DNA of 64,000 nucleotides from Streptomyces olivochromogenes (GCF_021538895.1 NZ_JADDRL010000018.1:1-64000), one strand, 5' to 3'; shown: positions 17,020 to 25,800, counted from the first letter of the stretch. Notes: generated by a model not told the origin, from the sequence alone. Numbers and translations are program-made.

Positions 17020-17787
17020 CTACTTGCCGGCGCGCGCCACGAGCAGCGGCTGGAAGAAGCCCGACTCATGCGGCATCAGCCACTCGGGGTCCACAAACCC
17101 CGCGTCGGTCACGAGGCCGACGAGCCGGTCCCGGCCGAGCGCCCAGTAGACGGTCCGACGGACCTTGACGCGCCAATCTCCGCCGGTCGGCAGCAGTTGG
17201 AAGTGCTCCACGTCGTAGTGTTCGCCGTCCTCGTGCCAGTGCCAGAGCTGGAACGTGACGGTCCGTTCTCCCCCGTCAATCGGCTGGTGGACCTGTGGAG
17301 GCGCTGAAGCGGGTCGGTCGCGCAGCAGGTCGTCGTAGGGGCGCGTGCTGAGCAGCAGCAGGCCGGCGGGACGCAGCACGCGGCGCATCTCCGCCAGAGC
17401 GGCGTGGACGTCCTGCTCCGTCAGCAGGTGGGGCAGGGCGTTGTCGGCGCAGACGACGGTGTCGAACCGGCCGTCGGGAAACGGCAGGCGTCGCATGTCT
17501 GCGGCAGCCGTGCGCAGCGTCACGTTGCGGTGGGCGGCCTCACGGGCAGCGCGGGCGGCGGCACGAACGCTGAGGTCCGTACCGGTGACGCGGTGCCCGC
17601 GCAGCGCCAGACCGATGGCCTGCGTGCCGATGCCACAGGAGCAGTCGAGCACTGACGCGTTGCGCTGGCCTATCAGGCCGTCCAGGGCATCTCCCTGCCG
17701 ACGAATGCCTGCGTCCCAGTCTGCGTAGATCAGGTGGTAGTCATCAGCCAGCTCGTCATAGAAATGTGCCACCGAGGTCTCGGACAT
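17020..17787 (-). CDS. Class I SAM-dependent methyltransferase
   Basis: Methyltransferase of 255 aa in the UbiE/Methyltransf_25 style. Motif I is VLDCSCGIGTQAIGLA (residues about 45-60), followed by the acidic ribose-binding segment VTGTDLS and the post-I block DMRRLPFPDGRFDTVVCAD. It is intact, with an SD-poor start. It lies inside element 1 between two copies of the int 3' end and its hairpin, so it looks inserted next to the integrase. The substrate is unknown. Confidence 0.8.
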   Translation of the reverse strand: MSETSVAHFYDELADDYHLIYADWDAGIRRQGDALDGLIGQRNASVLDCSCGIGTQAIGLALRGHRVTGTDLSVRAAARAAREAAHRNVTLRTAAADMRRLPFPDGRFDTVVCADNALPHLLTEQDVHAALAEMRRVLRPAGLLLLSTRPYDDLLRDRPASAPPQVHQPIDGGERTVTFQLWHWHEDGEHYDVEHFQLLPTGGDWRVKVRRTVYWALGRDRLVGLVTDAGFVDPEWLMPHESGFFQPLLVARAGK

Positions 17788-17873
17788 GACCCGAGGCTAC
17801 GGTGCGTAAGCCCCAGCGCAAGGGCCCCGGACCGATCACGGTCCGAGGCCCTGGACGCGGCTAACGCCGGTGG

Positions 17874-19024
17874 TCACTGGCGACGGGGACGTTTCCTGAG
17901 CAGCCGGTCCATGTGGCTCATGGCCTCACGCTGGGTGTCCTGCACGACGTGCGTGTAGACATCCATGGTGATGCTGATCTGGGAGTGGCCCAGGATCTCC
18001 ATCACGACGCGGGGCGGGACTCCGGCCGCCGTGAGAAGGGTGGCCGTGCCGTGGCGGGCGTCGTGCAGCCGGATCACGCGGAGGCCGGCGAACTCGGCGA
18101 CGCGGGTGAAGGAGCGATAGAGGTTGCGCGGCCCGACGGGGCGGCCGGTGCGGGTGGCGAAGACGTAGTCCGAGTCCTGCCACCTCTCCCCTGCCTTGGC
18201 GCGAGTGGCCGCCTGCCGCATGCGGTGCCAGCGCAGCGGCGCGATGCAGAGGGCAGGCAGCGGGACGGCGCGGCGACGACGGCTCTTGGGGTCGTCGTCG
18301 TACAGGACGCCACGACGACGCTGAACCTGGTGGCGGACGTACACGACGCGGTTGTCGAGATCGACGTCCGACCAGCGAAGGCCGACGATCTCTCCACGGC
18401 GCAGGCCCATAGCGATGGCGAGGACGAAAGCCGCGTAGAGCGGGTCCTTCCGGGAAGCAGCGAGGAAGTCGAGCGTCTCGTCCAGGGTCCAGGGGTGCAG
18501 CTCGGGTGTATCCGTGCGGGGCGGCTCAACGAGCTTGGCCACGTTGCGCGTGATCAGTTCTCGCGGCATGCGGAGGACAGCGCGGAGCGAAGAACTCGGT
18601 GCGATTCCTTGGCCGTTGCCGAGGTGGTGTCCTTCTCCAGGCGGACGAGGAACCGGCGAACGTCGGCGACGCCGAGGGATTCGAGCCGCTTGGCACCGAT
18701 GAGGGGCACCAGGTAGAGCCGGACGTGCGCCTCGTACTTGTCGAAGGTGCTGAGCTTCCGCCGGGGCTTGATGACGTTGTCCAACCAGTACGGCAGCCAC
18801 TCCGAGAGCTTGGCCGACTTCGTGGGCACGGGCACGCCCTGGTCCACCTTGTCGAGCAGCTCACGGCGCTTGGCGTCGCACTCGGCCCAGGTCTTGCCGT
18901 AGGCGAACTTGCGGGCGCGGGTGCCGTCCGGCTGAAGCACGTAGACCGCGCACTGAAAGCGGCCGTCCTTGCGCTTGGTGATGGTGCCGGCGCCGTTGGG
19001 GTTGCGCTTGCGCTGCTGAGCCAT
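17874..19024 (-). pseudogene. int: Tyrosine site-specific integrase, frameshifted
   Basis: The N-terminal part (MAQQRKRNPNGAGTITKRKD, SAM-like core-binding domain) and the C-terminal catalytic domain are in different frames. Adding one C between 18560 and 18561 (+ strand) joins them into a 383-aa protein. The catalytic residues are intact: Arg in MGLRRGEIVGL, HDARH, GHS, and the Tyr of DVYTHV. The start overlaps the xis stop (TGATG). Either a real one-base deletion or a sequencing error. Confidence 0.85.
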
Positions 19025-19206
19025 CAGGCAGCCGCCTCCAGTTCGTTGGCGATGTAGTCGTGGACAGCCCGCACCGGGATGCGGCGGCACCGGCCGATGG
19101 TGATCGAGGGCAAGCGGCGGGAGCGGATGAGGTCATAGACCGTGGAACGGCCGAGCTTGAGCCGCCGCATCACGTCGGGCACGGTCAGCAGCTCGTCGTC
19201 ATGCAT
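19024..19206 (-). CDS. xis: Excisionase / MerR-like DNA-binding protein
   Basis: Helix-turn-helix protein of 60 aa with the family pattern LTVPDVMRRLKLGRSTVYDL and IGRCRRIPVRAVHDYI, the usual size for AICE and phage excisionases of the HTH_17 group. It would bend attL/attR DNA and direct the integrase towards excision. It overlaps rep by 8 nt upstream and int by 1 nt (TGATG) downstream, the classic rep-xis-int operon. Confidence 0.88.
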   Translation of the reverse strand: MHDDELLTVPDVMRRLKLGRSTVYDLIRSRRLPSITIGRCRRIPVRAVHDYIANELEAAA

Positions 19207-19740
19207 GGGTCGGCTCTCCTTCGGTTCCGGGAGCAGGTTCGAGGGATTCGGCTAGCCAGGCTTCGGCGTCGGAGAGGCCGGTTCCGGCGAAGACCCAGTG
19301 GGCAAGGACGTACGTCGTGTCGGTCTCGCGCTTGGGCTGGGCTGCGGCTACTTGAGCTCGCCGCCATTCGGCCCGGGCGTCGCGGAGGGCGCCGAGGGTG
19401 GTGGAGTAGCGGCGGGACTTGGTGGAGAAGTGGCCGCGGAAGCCGAGCATGTGGGCCCAGGCGCGCAGGCGGAGGTGTTCCAGGTCCTTGCGTGCGCCGA
19501 GGGTCCAGGCGGTCCGGATGAGACGGCGGGCGTGGTCGCTGATGTCGAGCTGGGCCAGCTCTGCAGCGAACTTCAGCGGCCGGTCGAGAGCTCCCGTCGC
19601 GGTCTCCGCACCCTTGGTCGCGTACTTGGCGATGTACGCGGCGACCGCCCGTTCGGTCAGCTCCTGGCCGTCGTTGAAGTCGGCGGATCGGATCGTGCGG
19701 ACGTCGAGTTGGCGGCCGAAGGCGAAGGTGTGCGCGCGTC
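19199..19740 (-). pseudogene. Truncated RepSA-type replication initiator
   Basis: C-terminal part of the AICE/plasmid replication initiator family, recognised from AAYIAKYATKGAE, LGFRGHFSTKSRRYSTTLG and the typical run into xis. Homology starts near RTIRSADFNDGQELTERAV. Everything N-terminal to that, including the catalytic half expected in an approximately 450-aa or longer protein, is missing. A 152-bp inverted repeat lies at the break point. The frame remains open to 19906 but the extra residues are not Rep-like. Confidence 0.75.
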
Positions 19741-19788
19741 CGTCGATGGACGTCGCCGACCGCGGGTACGTAGGAGGTGCGCGCGGGG

Positions 19789-19940
19789 AGCTCCCATCCC
19801 GTCCGCCGCCGACCCAGGCAAAGCCGAGCAGACGCGGTCCATGGCGTCCAGGTCGTTCGTACAGTGGCGCGCTCCACCTGGACGCCATGAACCACGCCCG
19901 CTCCACGGTGTGTGGGTCGACGGCGGACGGGATGGGAGCT
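19789..19940. repeat. Long imperfect inverted repeat
   Basis: Two 65-bp arms (19789-19853 and 19876-19940) flank a 22-bp loop. The outer ~28 bp and the inner 18 bp of each arm are nearly perfect, while the ~24 bp between them match only about 60%. It sits exactly where the rep gene loses its homology. It could be a replication-origin hairpin, a MITE-like insertion, or the result of an inverted duplication during truncation. Confidence 0.75.
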
Positions 19941-20001
19941 GGGGAGAGCGGTGGGCTGAGGTAGTGAATCGGGGGCGAGCGTCGCCCATCCTGCGGGCCG
20001 T

Positions 20002-20184
20002 CTAGTCCAGAGTGTGCGCTTCATTTCGATACTCAGCTGCAGCCAACCGCAGGTCGCGCGCAAGGTCATCGTCGATGCCAACGACAGCCTCGGCGGACCT
20101 ATCCAATCTGGCCGCCTCACGGCGCAAGTAACCCGCCATGAGGCGACTTGTAGCAGGTTCGGTGAGGCGGTAGAGCCAGCCCAT
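20002..20184 (-). CDS. Small hypothetical protein
   Basis: A 60-residue frame starting MGWLYRLTEPATSRLMAG, acidic and helical in its second half. Codon bias is weaker than in neighbouring genes, as is common for AICE genes. It lies upstream of the rep remnant in the same direction. I do not recognise a family. Confidence 0.35.
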   Translation of the reverse strand: MGWLYRLTEPATSRLMAGYLRREAARLDRSAEAVVGIDDDLARDLRLAAAEYRNEAHTLD

Positions 20185-20341
20185 CCGGGTGCTCTTCCCA
20201 CCGCGTTCCAGCAGCCGCTACAAGACGGGGCGACGGCGGAGGCGATGGCTGCTGGGCTAGTTGGTGGCTTGAGTAAGGCGGACGAAGTAGCGAATGGCGC
20301 CCTGTACGACATCAAGAGACGACCACAGTGGCGCACGTGGC

Positions 20342-21550
20342 TCAGGCTGTGAGCCCTTCGATGGCGACGGGGAGGTGGCGTGGGCCGCGCAGCACCGCGT
20401 TGGCGCGATACGGCGGCGGGTCCTGAAGCAGCCGGGAGAACTTGACCCGGCGGAACAGTTCGGGCACGGCCAGATGGAGTTCGATACGGGCGAGAGGGGC
20501 GCCGAAGCAGTAGTGGATGCCGGTGTACATGCCCAGGTGCTCGTTGTCTTTACGGTCGGGGTCGAACCGGTCGGGGTTCTTGAAGCGTTTGGGGTCACGG
20601 TTGGCGGCGGCCAGCATGAGCCAGACCGGGGAGCCCTTAGGGATGGTGGTGCCGGCGACGTCGATGTCGTCCAGGGCGGTGGTCCACGGGACGAACTGGA
20701 CCGGGGACTCGTAGCGCAACACTTCCTCGATGAGCGGGACGGCGAGGTCCGGATCCTTCAGGAAGCGGTCGAGGATGTCGGGGTGGCGCAGCAGGGTGAG
20801 GGTGGTGTTGGTGATCGCGTTGACGGTGGTCTCGTGGCCGGCGACCAGGAGCAGCACCGCGGTGGCTTCCAGGTCTGCCGGTGTCATCTCGGGGGCGAGC
20901 GCGCTGAGGATGCCGGGGCCGGGGTGTCGGCGTTTGGTCTCGATGAGGTCGGTCAGGTAGGCGCCCAGGTCCTGGCGCGCCCGCTGTGCCTTTTCCTGGC
21001 CGCTGCCGCCGCCGGCTTGGGGATCGACTCCGGACGCGAGTGCGTCGGCCCAGCCGTGGAAGCGGGGTTCGTCCTCGCGCGGCACGCCCAGGACCTTGCA
21101 GATGGCGGTGACGGGGAGGGGGTAGGCGAAGTCCTCGACGATGTCGACCTCGTCCCTGCCCTCGAAGGCGTCGAGCAGCTCGGTGACGACCTTGGCCAGC
21201 TCGCCGCGCAGGCCGTCGAGGAATCTGGGGCTGTGCGGAGGACCGAACGGCCGGGTGATGGTCTCGCGCAGCCGGTCGTGCACCGGCGGGTCGGTGAAGA
21301 TGAAGCTGGGCGGGAGGCCGCTCTCCGGGGGCGGTTGCCCGGGGCGGCCATAGCCGGGCGGGCGGTTGCTCGTGTCGTTGCTCAGCCGTGGGTCGTTGGC
21401 CAGGTTCCGCACCTCGTAGTAGGTGCTGACCAGGAAGGTGCCGTCGTCCTCCCGCCTGACGGGTTGCTTGCGCAGCTCCGCGTAGAGCGGGTAGGGATCG
21501 GCTCGATTGGCGTAGTCGGTGATCTGCGCGGAGAGGGTACCGGACGTCAT
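20342..21550 (-). CDS. Cytochrome P450
   Basis: Soluble bacterial P450 of 402 aa. The I-helix oxygen-activation motif VAGHETT is near residue 237 and the K-helix ExxR is EEVLR near 287. The heme loop YTGIHYCFG has the cysteine ligand at residue 348, with Tyr at the position of the usual Phe. It hydroxylates an unknown small molecule using electrons from the ferredoxin and reductase encoded just upstream (39-nt gap), all on the same strand. Such a complete class I system is unusual as AICE cargo. Confidence 0.95.
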   Translation of the reverse strand: MTSGTLSAQITDYANRADPYPLYAELRKQPVRREDDGTFLVSTYYEVRNLANDPRLSNDTSNRPPGYGRPGQPPPESGLPPSFIFTDPPVHDRLRETITRPFGPPHSPRFLDGLRGELAKVVTELLDAFEGRDEVDIVEDFAYPLPVTAICKVLGVPREDEPRFHGWADALASGVDPQAGGGSGQEKAQRARQDLGAYLTDLIETKRRHPGPGILSALAPEMTPADLEATAVLLLVAGHETTVNAITNTTLTLLRHPDILDRFLKDPDLAVPLIEEVLRYESPVQFVPWTTALDDIDVAGTTIPKGSPVWLMLAAANRDPKRFKNPDRFDPDRKDNEHLGMYTGIHYCFGAPLARIELHLAVPELFRRVKFSRLLQDPPPYRANAVLRGPRHLPVAIEGLTA

Positions 21551-21589
21551 GGGGACTCCTGAGAGCTCCGGGCGGTTCAGGGTCGGTGG

Positions 21590-22984
21590 TCAGGCGTGCG
21601 ACGGAATGAACGAGACGCGCCGCCCGCTCGGTGAGTGGCCTGTCAGCGTGACCGTGGCCCCGTGGGTGGGCAGATGGGGGTCAGGGAAGGCCGGGTCGAT
21701 CGGATGCAGCGTCTCGGTCCGGCGGTCGACCGTGCGGTACTCCGGCGGGAACGGCGCCCCGGACGCGATCTGCTGTTCGTAGAACCCGAGCCACTTGGCT
21801 CCGTCGAAGGACGCCGCGGCGATGACGCGACCCCGGTAGCCGTACACCGCCACGAACCGTTCCGCGGCGAGCGCCCCCTGGGCGACGACCAGCTGGTCGC
21901 CGAGCGAGGGAACACCCACCGACTTGATGTTGACACCGAACTGGGAGGACCAGAACATCGGCAGCCACAGGTGCGGACGGCGGTCCGGCCCCGCACAGAT
22001 CATGTTGTGCGCGGCGATCTCGGCCTGTTCGACCGCGTTGCCCCAGTGCTCCAGCGCCAGGAACTGGTAGTCGAACAGCGGGTGGGGGCTGCGGGCGACG
22101 TCACCTGCGGCGTAGATGTCGTCGGTGACGATGCCGTTGACGTCGAACACCCGGCACCCCGCGTCGCATGCCACCCCTCGGGGCCCCGCCGCAACCCCCG
22201 AGCCGGCGAGCCATTCCGTGTTCCGCATGGCACCCAGCGAGACGACCGCCACCTCCACGTCGAGCGCCGAACCGTCGGACAGATGGGCGCGCCTGAGCCG
22301 ACCCACATCGTCACCCTCTAGAGCGGTGACGCTGACGCCGCAGCGCAGGTCGACCCCGTGCTTGCGCTGCAGCCGGTCCGCGACCGCGCCGATCACTCCG
22401 CCGAGCGCGCCCACCAGCGGTGCCGGGCCGCGCTCGGCGACCGTGACCTCGAGGCCCAGCTCCCGGCAGGCGGAGGCGACCTCGGAGCCCGTGAAACCGG
22501 CGCCGATCACCAGCACCCGAGACACGCCGCCTGTCAGCTTCCGGCGCAGGCGGGCGGAGTCGTCCCGGGTACGCAGCACGAACACGCCGTCCAGCGCGGC
22601 CTCTTCCGGGTGGAACCAGGGCCGGGCCCTGGTCCCGGTGGTGATCAGCAGGCGGTCGTAGGGGACGGTGTCACCGTTCGTCAGCCGTACCTGTTTGGCG
22701 TCCCTGTCGAGGCTCTCGGCGGCGACGCCCAGACGCCATTCGGCGTCGATGTCGCGCCGTCGCGGCAGCGCGGTGTCCTCGGGCTGTGCCCGCCCGAGCA
22801 GTGCCTGCTTGGACAGCGGGGGCCGGTCGTAGGGTTCGTACGGCTCGTCGCCGATCATGGTCAGCGATCCGGTGAAGCCCTGCTCGCGCAGGGTCTCCGC
22901 CGCGCGCAGGCCGGCCAGTGAGGCACCGACGACGACAATGCGGCCCTGGCGCCGCAGAAGCTGGACGTCCGTGTCAGCCGACAT
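21590..22984 (-). CDS. FAD-dependent ferredoxin-NAD(P) reductase
   Basis: Flavoprotein of 464 aa in the putidaredoxin/rhodocoxin reductase family. The N-terminal FAD dinucleotide fold is VVVGASLAGLRAAETLREQG (residues about 17-36), the NAD(P) fold is VLVIGAGFTGSEVASACRELG near residue 160, and the second FAD motif IYAAGDVA is near 292. It passes electrons from NAD(P)H to the ferredoxin whose gene overlaps its start by 11 nt. Part of the P450 operon. Confidence 0.93.
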   Translation of the reverse strand: MSADTDVQLLRRQGRIVVVGASLAGLRAAETLREQGFTGSLTMIGDEPYEPYDRPPLSKQALLGRAQPEDTALPRRRDIDAEWRLGVAAESLDRDAKQVRLTNGDTVPYDRLLITTGTRARPWFHPEEAALDGVFVLRTRDDSARLRRKLTGGVSRVLVIGAGFTGSEVASACRELGLEVTVAERGPAPLVGALGGVIGAVADRLQRKHGVDLRCGVSVTALEGDDVGRLRRAHLSDGSALDVEVAVVSLGAMRNTEWLAGSGVAAGPRGVACDAGCRVFDVNGIVTDDIYAAGDVARSPHPLFDYQFLALEHWGNAVEQAEIAAHNMICAGPDRRPHLWLPMFWSSQFGVNIKSVGVPSLGDQLVVAQGALAAERFVAVYGYRGRVIAAASFDGAKWLGFYEQQIASGAPFPPEYRTVDRRTETLHPIDPAFPDPHLPTHGATVTLTGHSPSGRRVSFIPSHA

Positions 22985-23201
22985 GGGGCTCTACCCGCTT
23001 CGTCGGCTCGTCGGAGTAGTCGACCAGGATGGCCTGGACCGGGCAGGCGGCAGCGGCCTTCTCCACCCGGTCCTGTTGTGCCTCGTCGAAGCGAGGGGAG
23101 AACAACAGTGCCTCCTCTCCGTGGAGGGAGAAGACGTCCGGGGCGAGGAAGACGCACTGAGCGAATCCCTGGCACCGGTTGAGATCGACGACAAGCCTCA
23201 T
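22974..23201 (-). CDS. Small ferredoxin of the P450 system
   Basis: Ferredoxin of about 75 aa from MRLVVDL. Cysteine spacing CQGFAQC followed by a third Cys in ACPVQA indicates a single [3Fe-4S] (or CxxG-type [4Fe-4S]) cluster, as in P450 redox partners. A GTG at 23210 could add MFQ. It is first in the ferredoxin-reductase-P450 operon, overlapping the reductase gene by 11 nt. Confidence 0.9.
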   Translation of the reverse strand: MRLVVDLNRCQGFAQCVFLAPDVFSLHGEEALLFSPRFDEAQQDRVEKAAAACPVQAILVDYSDEPTKRVEPHVG

Positions 23202-23404
23202 CTGGAACACGCTCTCTGGCGGGCCGCGGTCGCTGTCGGCTGCGCGGTCCTTGCGCTCGGTTCACACGATTGGTGGGCATGCCTCAAATCCAGGATCGCC
23301 CCGCCCAGCGGGGGCCTGCAAGGCGAGGGTTCGGGAGCCCGGGCCTCGCACGAGGCGGATAGTTCGGGACTGCGGGGTCGTGCCAGACGTGTGCCAGATC
23401 ATAG

Positions 23405-23527
23405 GGGGAACTGCGGGGGACACCGGGGAGTCAACGGACCCGCTAACAGACGTCGAAACGCCTCCGCTCCAGGTCAGACCAGCAGCGGGCCCGAAATCAC
23501 CTCAGCTTCCCAAGCTCAGAGCTTCAG
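23405..23527. repeat. Diverged direct repeat with tRNA-Gly-like core, copy 1
   Basis: Resembles 24727-24846: both start with GGGGAACT-CGGGG, share CCAGGTCAG, and end with CAGCTTCCCAAGCT-AGAGC. The last string matches the anticodon arm of bacterial tRNA-Gly(CCC), a frequent integration target. A TGCCA repeat with 11-bp spacing (about 23374-23390) precedes it. Likely the end of an older integrated element. Confidence 0.5.
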
Positions 23528-24180
23528 CCGGATGTCCGCTGAGTCGCTGCTTCCCGGCCGTTCAAAGCATGGCTGATCTCCGAGAGGCGGCCCTCGGGCA
23601 GAGCGAAGGCGTTGCCGGGGTTTCGATACGAGTGCCCACCGTCGTTGATGCAGACGCCGTCTGCCAGCCGCCAGTGAGCAGGAGACCACTGGCCCTGGTT
23701 ATCCAGAAGCATGCTCGCCACTTCGGCAGTCTCTTCGATCACGGTGAGAGCTGTGAGCGCGGTGGTGAGGGCAACGGTTGCGTCGTCGGGAAGTCGCGCG
23801 TCGCCGAGTGTCGGGAAGAGCAGCAAGAGACGGGCATCAAGGTCGGCAACGCCCTCCGTGGCCGGCTGTCGGGCAGTGGACAGCAACTCCGGCCAGGCCA
23901 TGCCAGGCCCCATGAAGTGACCGTCATCCACGGCAAGGGTTTCCGCTGCGGACCACGCCGGGTGATGGATCAGGTAATCCACCCCGCGGTCGCCCTCGAT
24001 GTTGCGGTAGACGACCAGGATCGTGTGACCTGAGGACAGAGGCACGCTGAACACCGGCCACTCCCGCTCGGCGGACAGCACGTGATACAGCTCCATTGCC
24101 GCGTCCCAGTCGGCACCGAACGCAGCTCGCTGTGCATCTTCATCGCGCAAGCAGGAGCCGAGGTGCACGGGCCAGAACAA
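23524..24180 (-). CDS. Hypothetical protein
   Basis: A 218-aa acidic soluble protein with no signal or membrane segment. Recognisable blocks are WPVHLGSCLRDEDAQRAAFGADW and WPVFSVPLSSGHTILVVYRN (each longer than shown here). It looks like a conserved Streptomyces hypothetical of unknown role. Only a TTG start (24180) is available; codons for YLDDP precede it in frame before a stop, so the natural start may have been lost. It is flanked by two diverged direct repeats. Confidence 0.6.
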   Translation of the reverse strand: MFWPVHLGSCLRDEDAQRAAFGADWDAAMELYHVLSAEREWPVFSVPLSSGHTILVVYRNIEGDRGVDYLIHHPAWSAAETLAVDDGHFMGPGMAWPELLSTARQPATEGVADLDARLLLLFPTLGDARLPDDATVALTTALTALTVIEETAEVASMLLDNQGQWSPAHWRLADGVCINDGGHSYRNPGNAFALPEGRLSEISHALNGREAATQRTSG

Positions 24181-24204
24181 CGGATCGTCCAGGTAAGCAG
24201 TGCC

Positions 24205-24330
24205 CTACACCAGAGGGCCACCTTCGTAACCGGGGATCTTCAACACGTGAGGATGATGGCACGAGGGGCAGACACCGCCTCGGGGTTCGAGGCTCGGCCG
24301 CCCAGTCTCAGTTTCCGTCTCATTCAACAC
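24205..24330 (-). CDS. Small CxxC protein
   Basis: A 41-residue frame from GTG at 24330 containing CPSCHHPHVLKIPGYE, a possible zinc-binding CxxC-HxxH knuckle. It ends 24 nt before the hypothetical gene at 24180 on the same strand, so it may be its operon partner. Very short; could be a fragment. Confidence 0.4.
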   Translation of the reverse strand: MLNETETETGRPSLEPRGGVCPSCHHPHVLKIPGYEGGPLV

Positions 24331-24726
24331 TGTTCGCCGACGTTCAGCCGAGATCAAATGGCCGCTCCCGGCCACGGGCCAGCTGCCCATGAACCCAGGT
24401 GAACGCCCAGCACGTACGCCGACACCCCACCACAGTTGGAAAGCGTGCACCTGTCATCGACCCGGGACAGAGGTGGTACGCGGTCGGCGCTGGCAGGTCA
24501 CTGCTTGGCCATCGACGAAGCCCAGCCGTCGGTTAGGTCCCGGACGAGTCTCCGGGCCGCCCCCAGACAGGCCAGGGATGCAACCATTCCCTTCAGAGCT
24601 GGAACCCCCGGAAGCCGACCGCGCGCCAGAGACCATAGCCGTCGGCGCTGACAACGAACCCGACAGTGATCGACCGTCAGCTGTGGCCAGTTGGCCCCGC
24701 ACCACAACCGCACCAGATCGAGCGGG

Positions 24727-24846
24727 GAACTACGGGGAATCACGGTAAAGACAGCCGAGCCCGACAGGACTCGATCCAGACCGTTCGTCCAGGTCAGCGC
24801 GCGAACCCGCTGCAAATGACCGCAGCTTCCCAAGCTGAGAGCTGAG
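24727..24846. repeat. Diverged direct repeat with tRNA-Gly-like core, copy 2
   Basis: Second copy of the repeat described at 23405, ending CAGCTTCCCAAGCTGAGAGC (24823-24842). The two copies flank the hypothetical genes at 23.5-24.3 kb. A shorter match (GCTTCCCAAGCTGA) is at 37457-37470. Confidence 0.5.
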
Positions 24847-24928
24847 CCGCCAGCGCCGCCTGTGTGCTTCCGTGCGCCCCCGGTCGCGCCACCCCAGCAT
24901 CCCGGACACCACAGAACGATGACCTCGC

Positions 24929-25314
24929 ATGAAGGGATTCGGGAAGTACTGGGGTTGGATCGTCTTCGCGATACTCATTGCCGGCTGGTTGACCTTCGAC
25001 TTCGGTCCAGTCGCGCTCATCGTCCTGTCCGGGGTCAGCGCCTTCTACTTCTTCTTCAACGTGCCCGTCTGGTGCGGTGCGGAGGGCCGCACCAGCTCAT
25101 GCCGCAACAACAGCTATGGGGCTCTCATGGGTTGCCACCTTCGCCAGCACAAGTGGCAGAAGCTCAAGATGCTTTTCTGGAGCGCGCGTTGGCACGGCTC
25201 CGGCAGGAGCTTTTCCAGAACGCGACCACCACCCTCGCCAGCGTGGGCGGCATCCTGGCGATCACGTCAGGCATAGCGGCTACGTTGCAGCCACTGTTCG
25301 GTGGGGGTTGGTGA
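24929..25314 (+). pseudogene. Small membrane protein gene, frameshifted
   Basis: The N-terminal half has two transmembrane helices (WIVFAILIAGWLTF and VALIVLSGVSAFYFFF), then SCRNNSYG and GCHLRQHKWQKLKM, a pattern I associate with small AICE-borne proteins. Near 25170 the frame breaks. The C-terminal half (LFQNATTTLASVGGILAITS) is in the next frame and joins if one base is added. It lies at the right end of element 1. Confidence 0.55.
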
Positions 25315-25325
25315 CGGAGCCATCT

Positions 25326-25349
25326 AACATCCACGTCTGACATCAGCGG
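25326..25349. repeat. Candidate integrase arm-type repeat, right end of element 1
   Basis: 20 of 24 bases match 16927-16950 in direct orientation, 79 bp before att copy 2. Confidence 0.5.
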
Positions 25350-25428
25350 CAGCAGACGCAGGTACGCCGGGGAGACCGTTCGTGGCGCCCCGCATGGGCC
25401 GCCAAGAGCTCCCTGCACGGGGATCGAA

Positions 25429-25473
25429 CTCCTAAAGCGGGTGTCGCAGGTTCGAATCCTGCCGGGGGCACCA
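25429..25473 (+). repeat. att copy 2
   Basis: Identical to the last 45 bp of tRNA-Arg(CCU), including CCA. Not preceded by a tRNA 5' half, so not a functional tRNA. Marks the junction of elements 1 and 2. Confidence 0.9.
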
Positions 25474-25495
25474 CAAAATTGCAGGTCAGCGCGCT

Positions 25496-25530
25496 AAAGG
25501 CCTTCCAGGGAACCACCCTGGAAGGCCTTT
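25496..25530. terminator. Perfect hairpin beside att copy 2
   Basis: AAAGGCCTTCCAGGG, 5-nt loop, CCCTGGAAGGCCTTT: 15 perfect pairs. Each att copy in the array is followed by a hairpin of this kind with unrelated sequence. Confidence 0.7.
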
Positions 25531-25800
25531 GGGTGCGGAATGGGAACGTCCTGGGAACATTGAACTGCGCATTAGTCGTACTTCGGACACTTATTAACGA
25601 TCTGACGGAAAGTCCCCGTCGGCCAGACGAGCCTCAGAGTCGGCGACGACCGGGAGAGACCGCCGACACCTGCGGCCGATCTCCTTCCTCCCATGCCGGC
25701 CCGATCTGGCTGCGTCTGCCCCGACCTCCTCGACGCCGATGCTGAATCACCGGCCCCATGCGCCCCGCCGGAGACGGCGCACAGGCGTCGACAGGGAGCG

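Larger units (their letters stand above)
16844..25473. mobile_element. Element 1: decayed AICE-type element in tRNA-Arg(CCU)
   Basis: Bounded by 45-bp direct repeats of the tRNA 3' half. It contains the AICE gene set rep-xis-int reading leftward towards the tRNA, but rep is truncated and int is frameshifted. No transfer gene (TraB/FtsK-like) or spd genes are visible. A 24-bp imperfect direct repeat (20/24) lies near both ends (16927-16950 and 25326-25349). Cargo includes a methyltransferase, the P450 operon and hypotheticals. It is likely immobile unless complemented. Confidence 0.85.
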
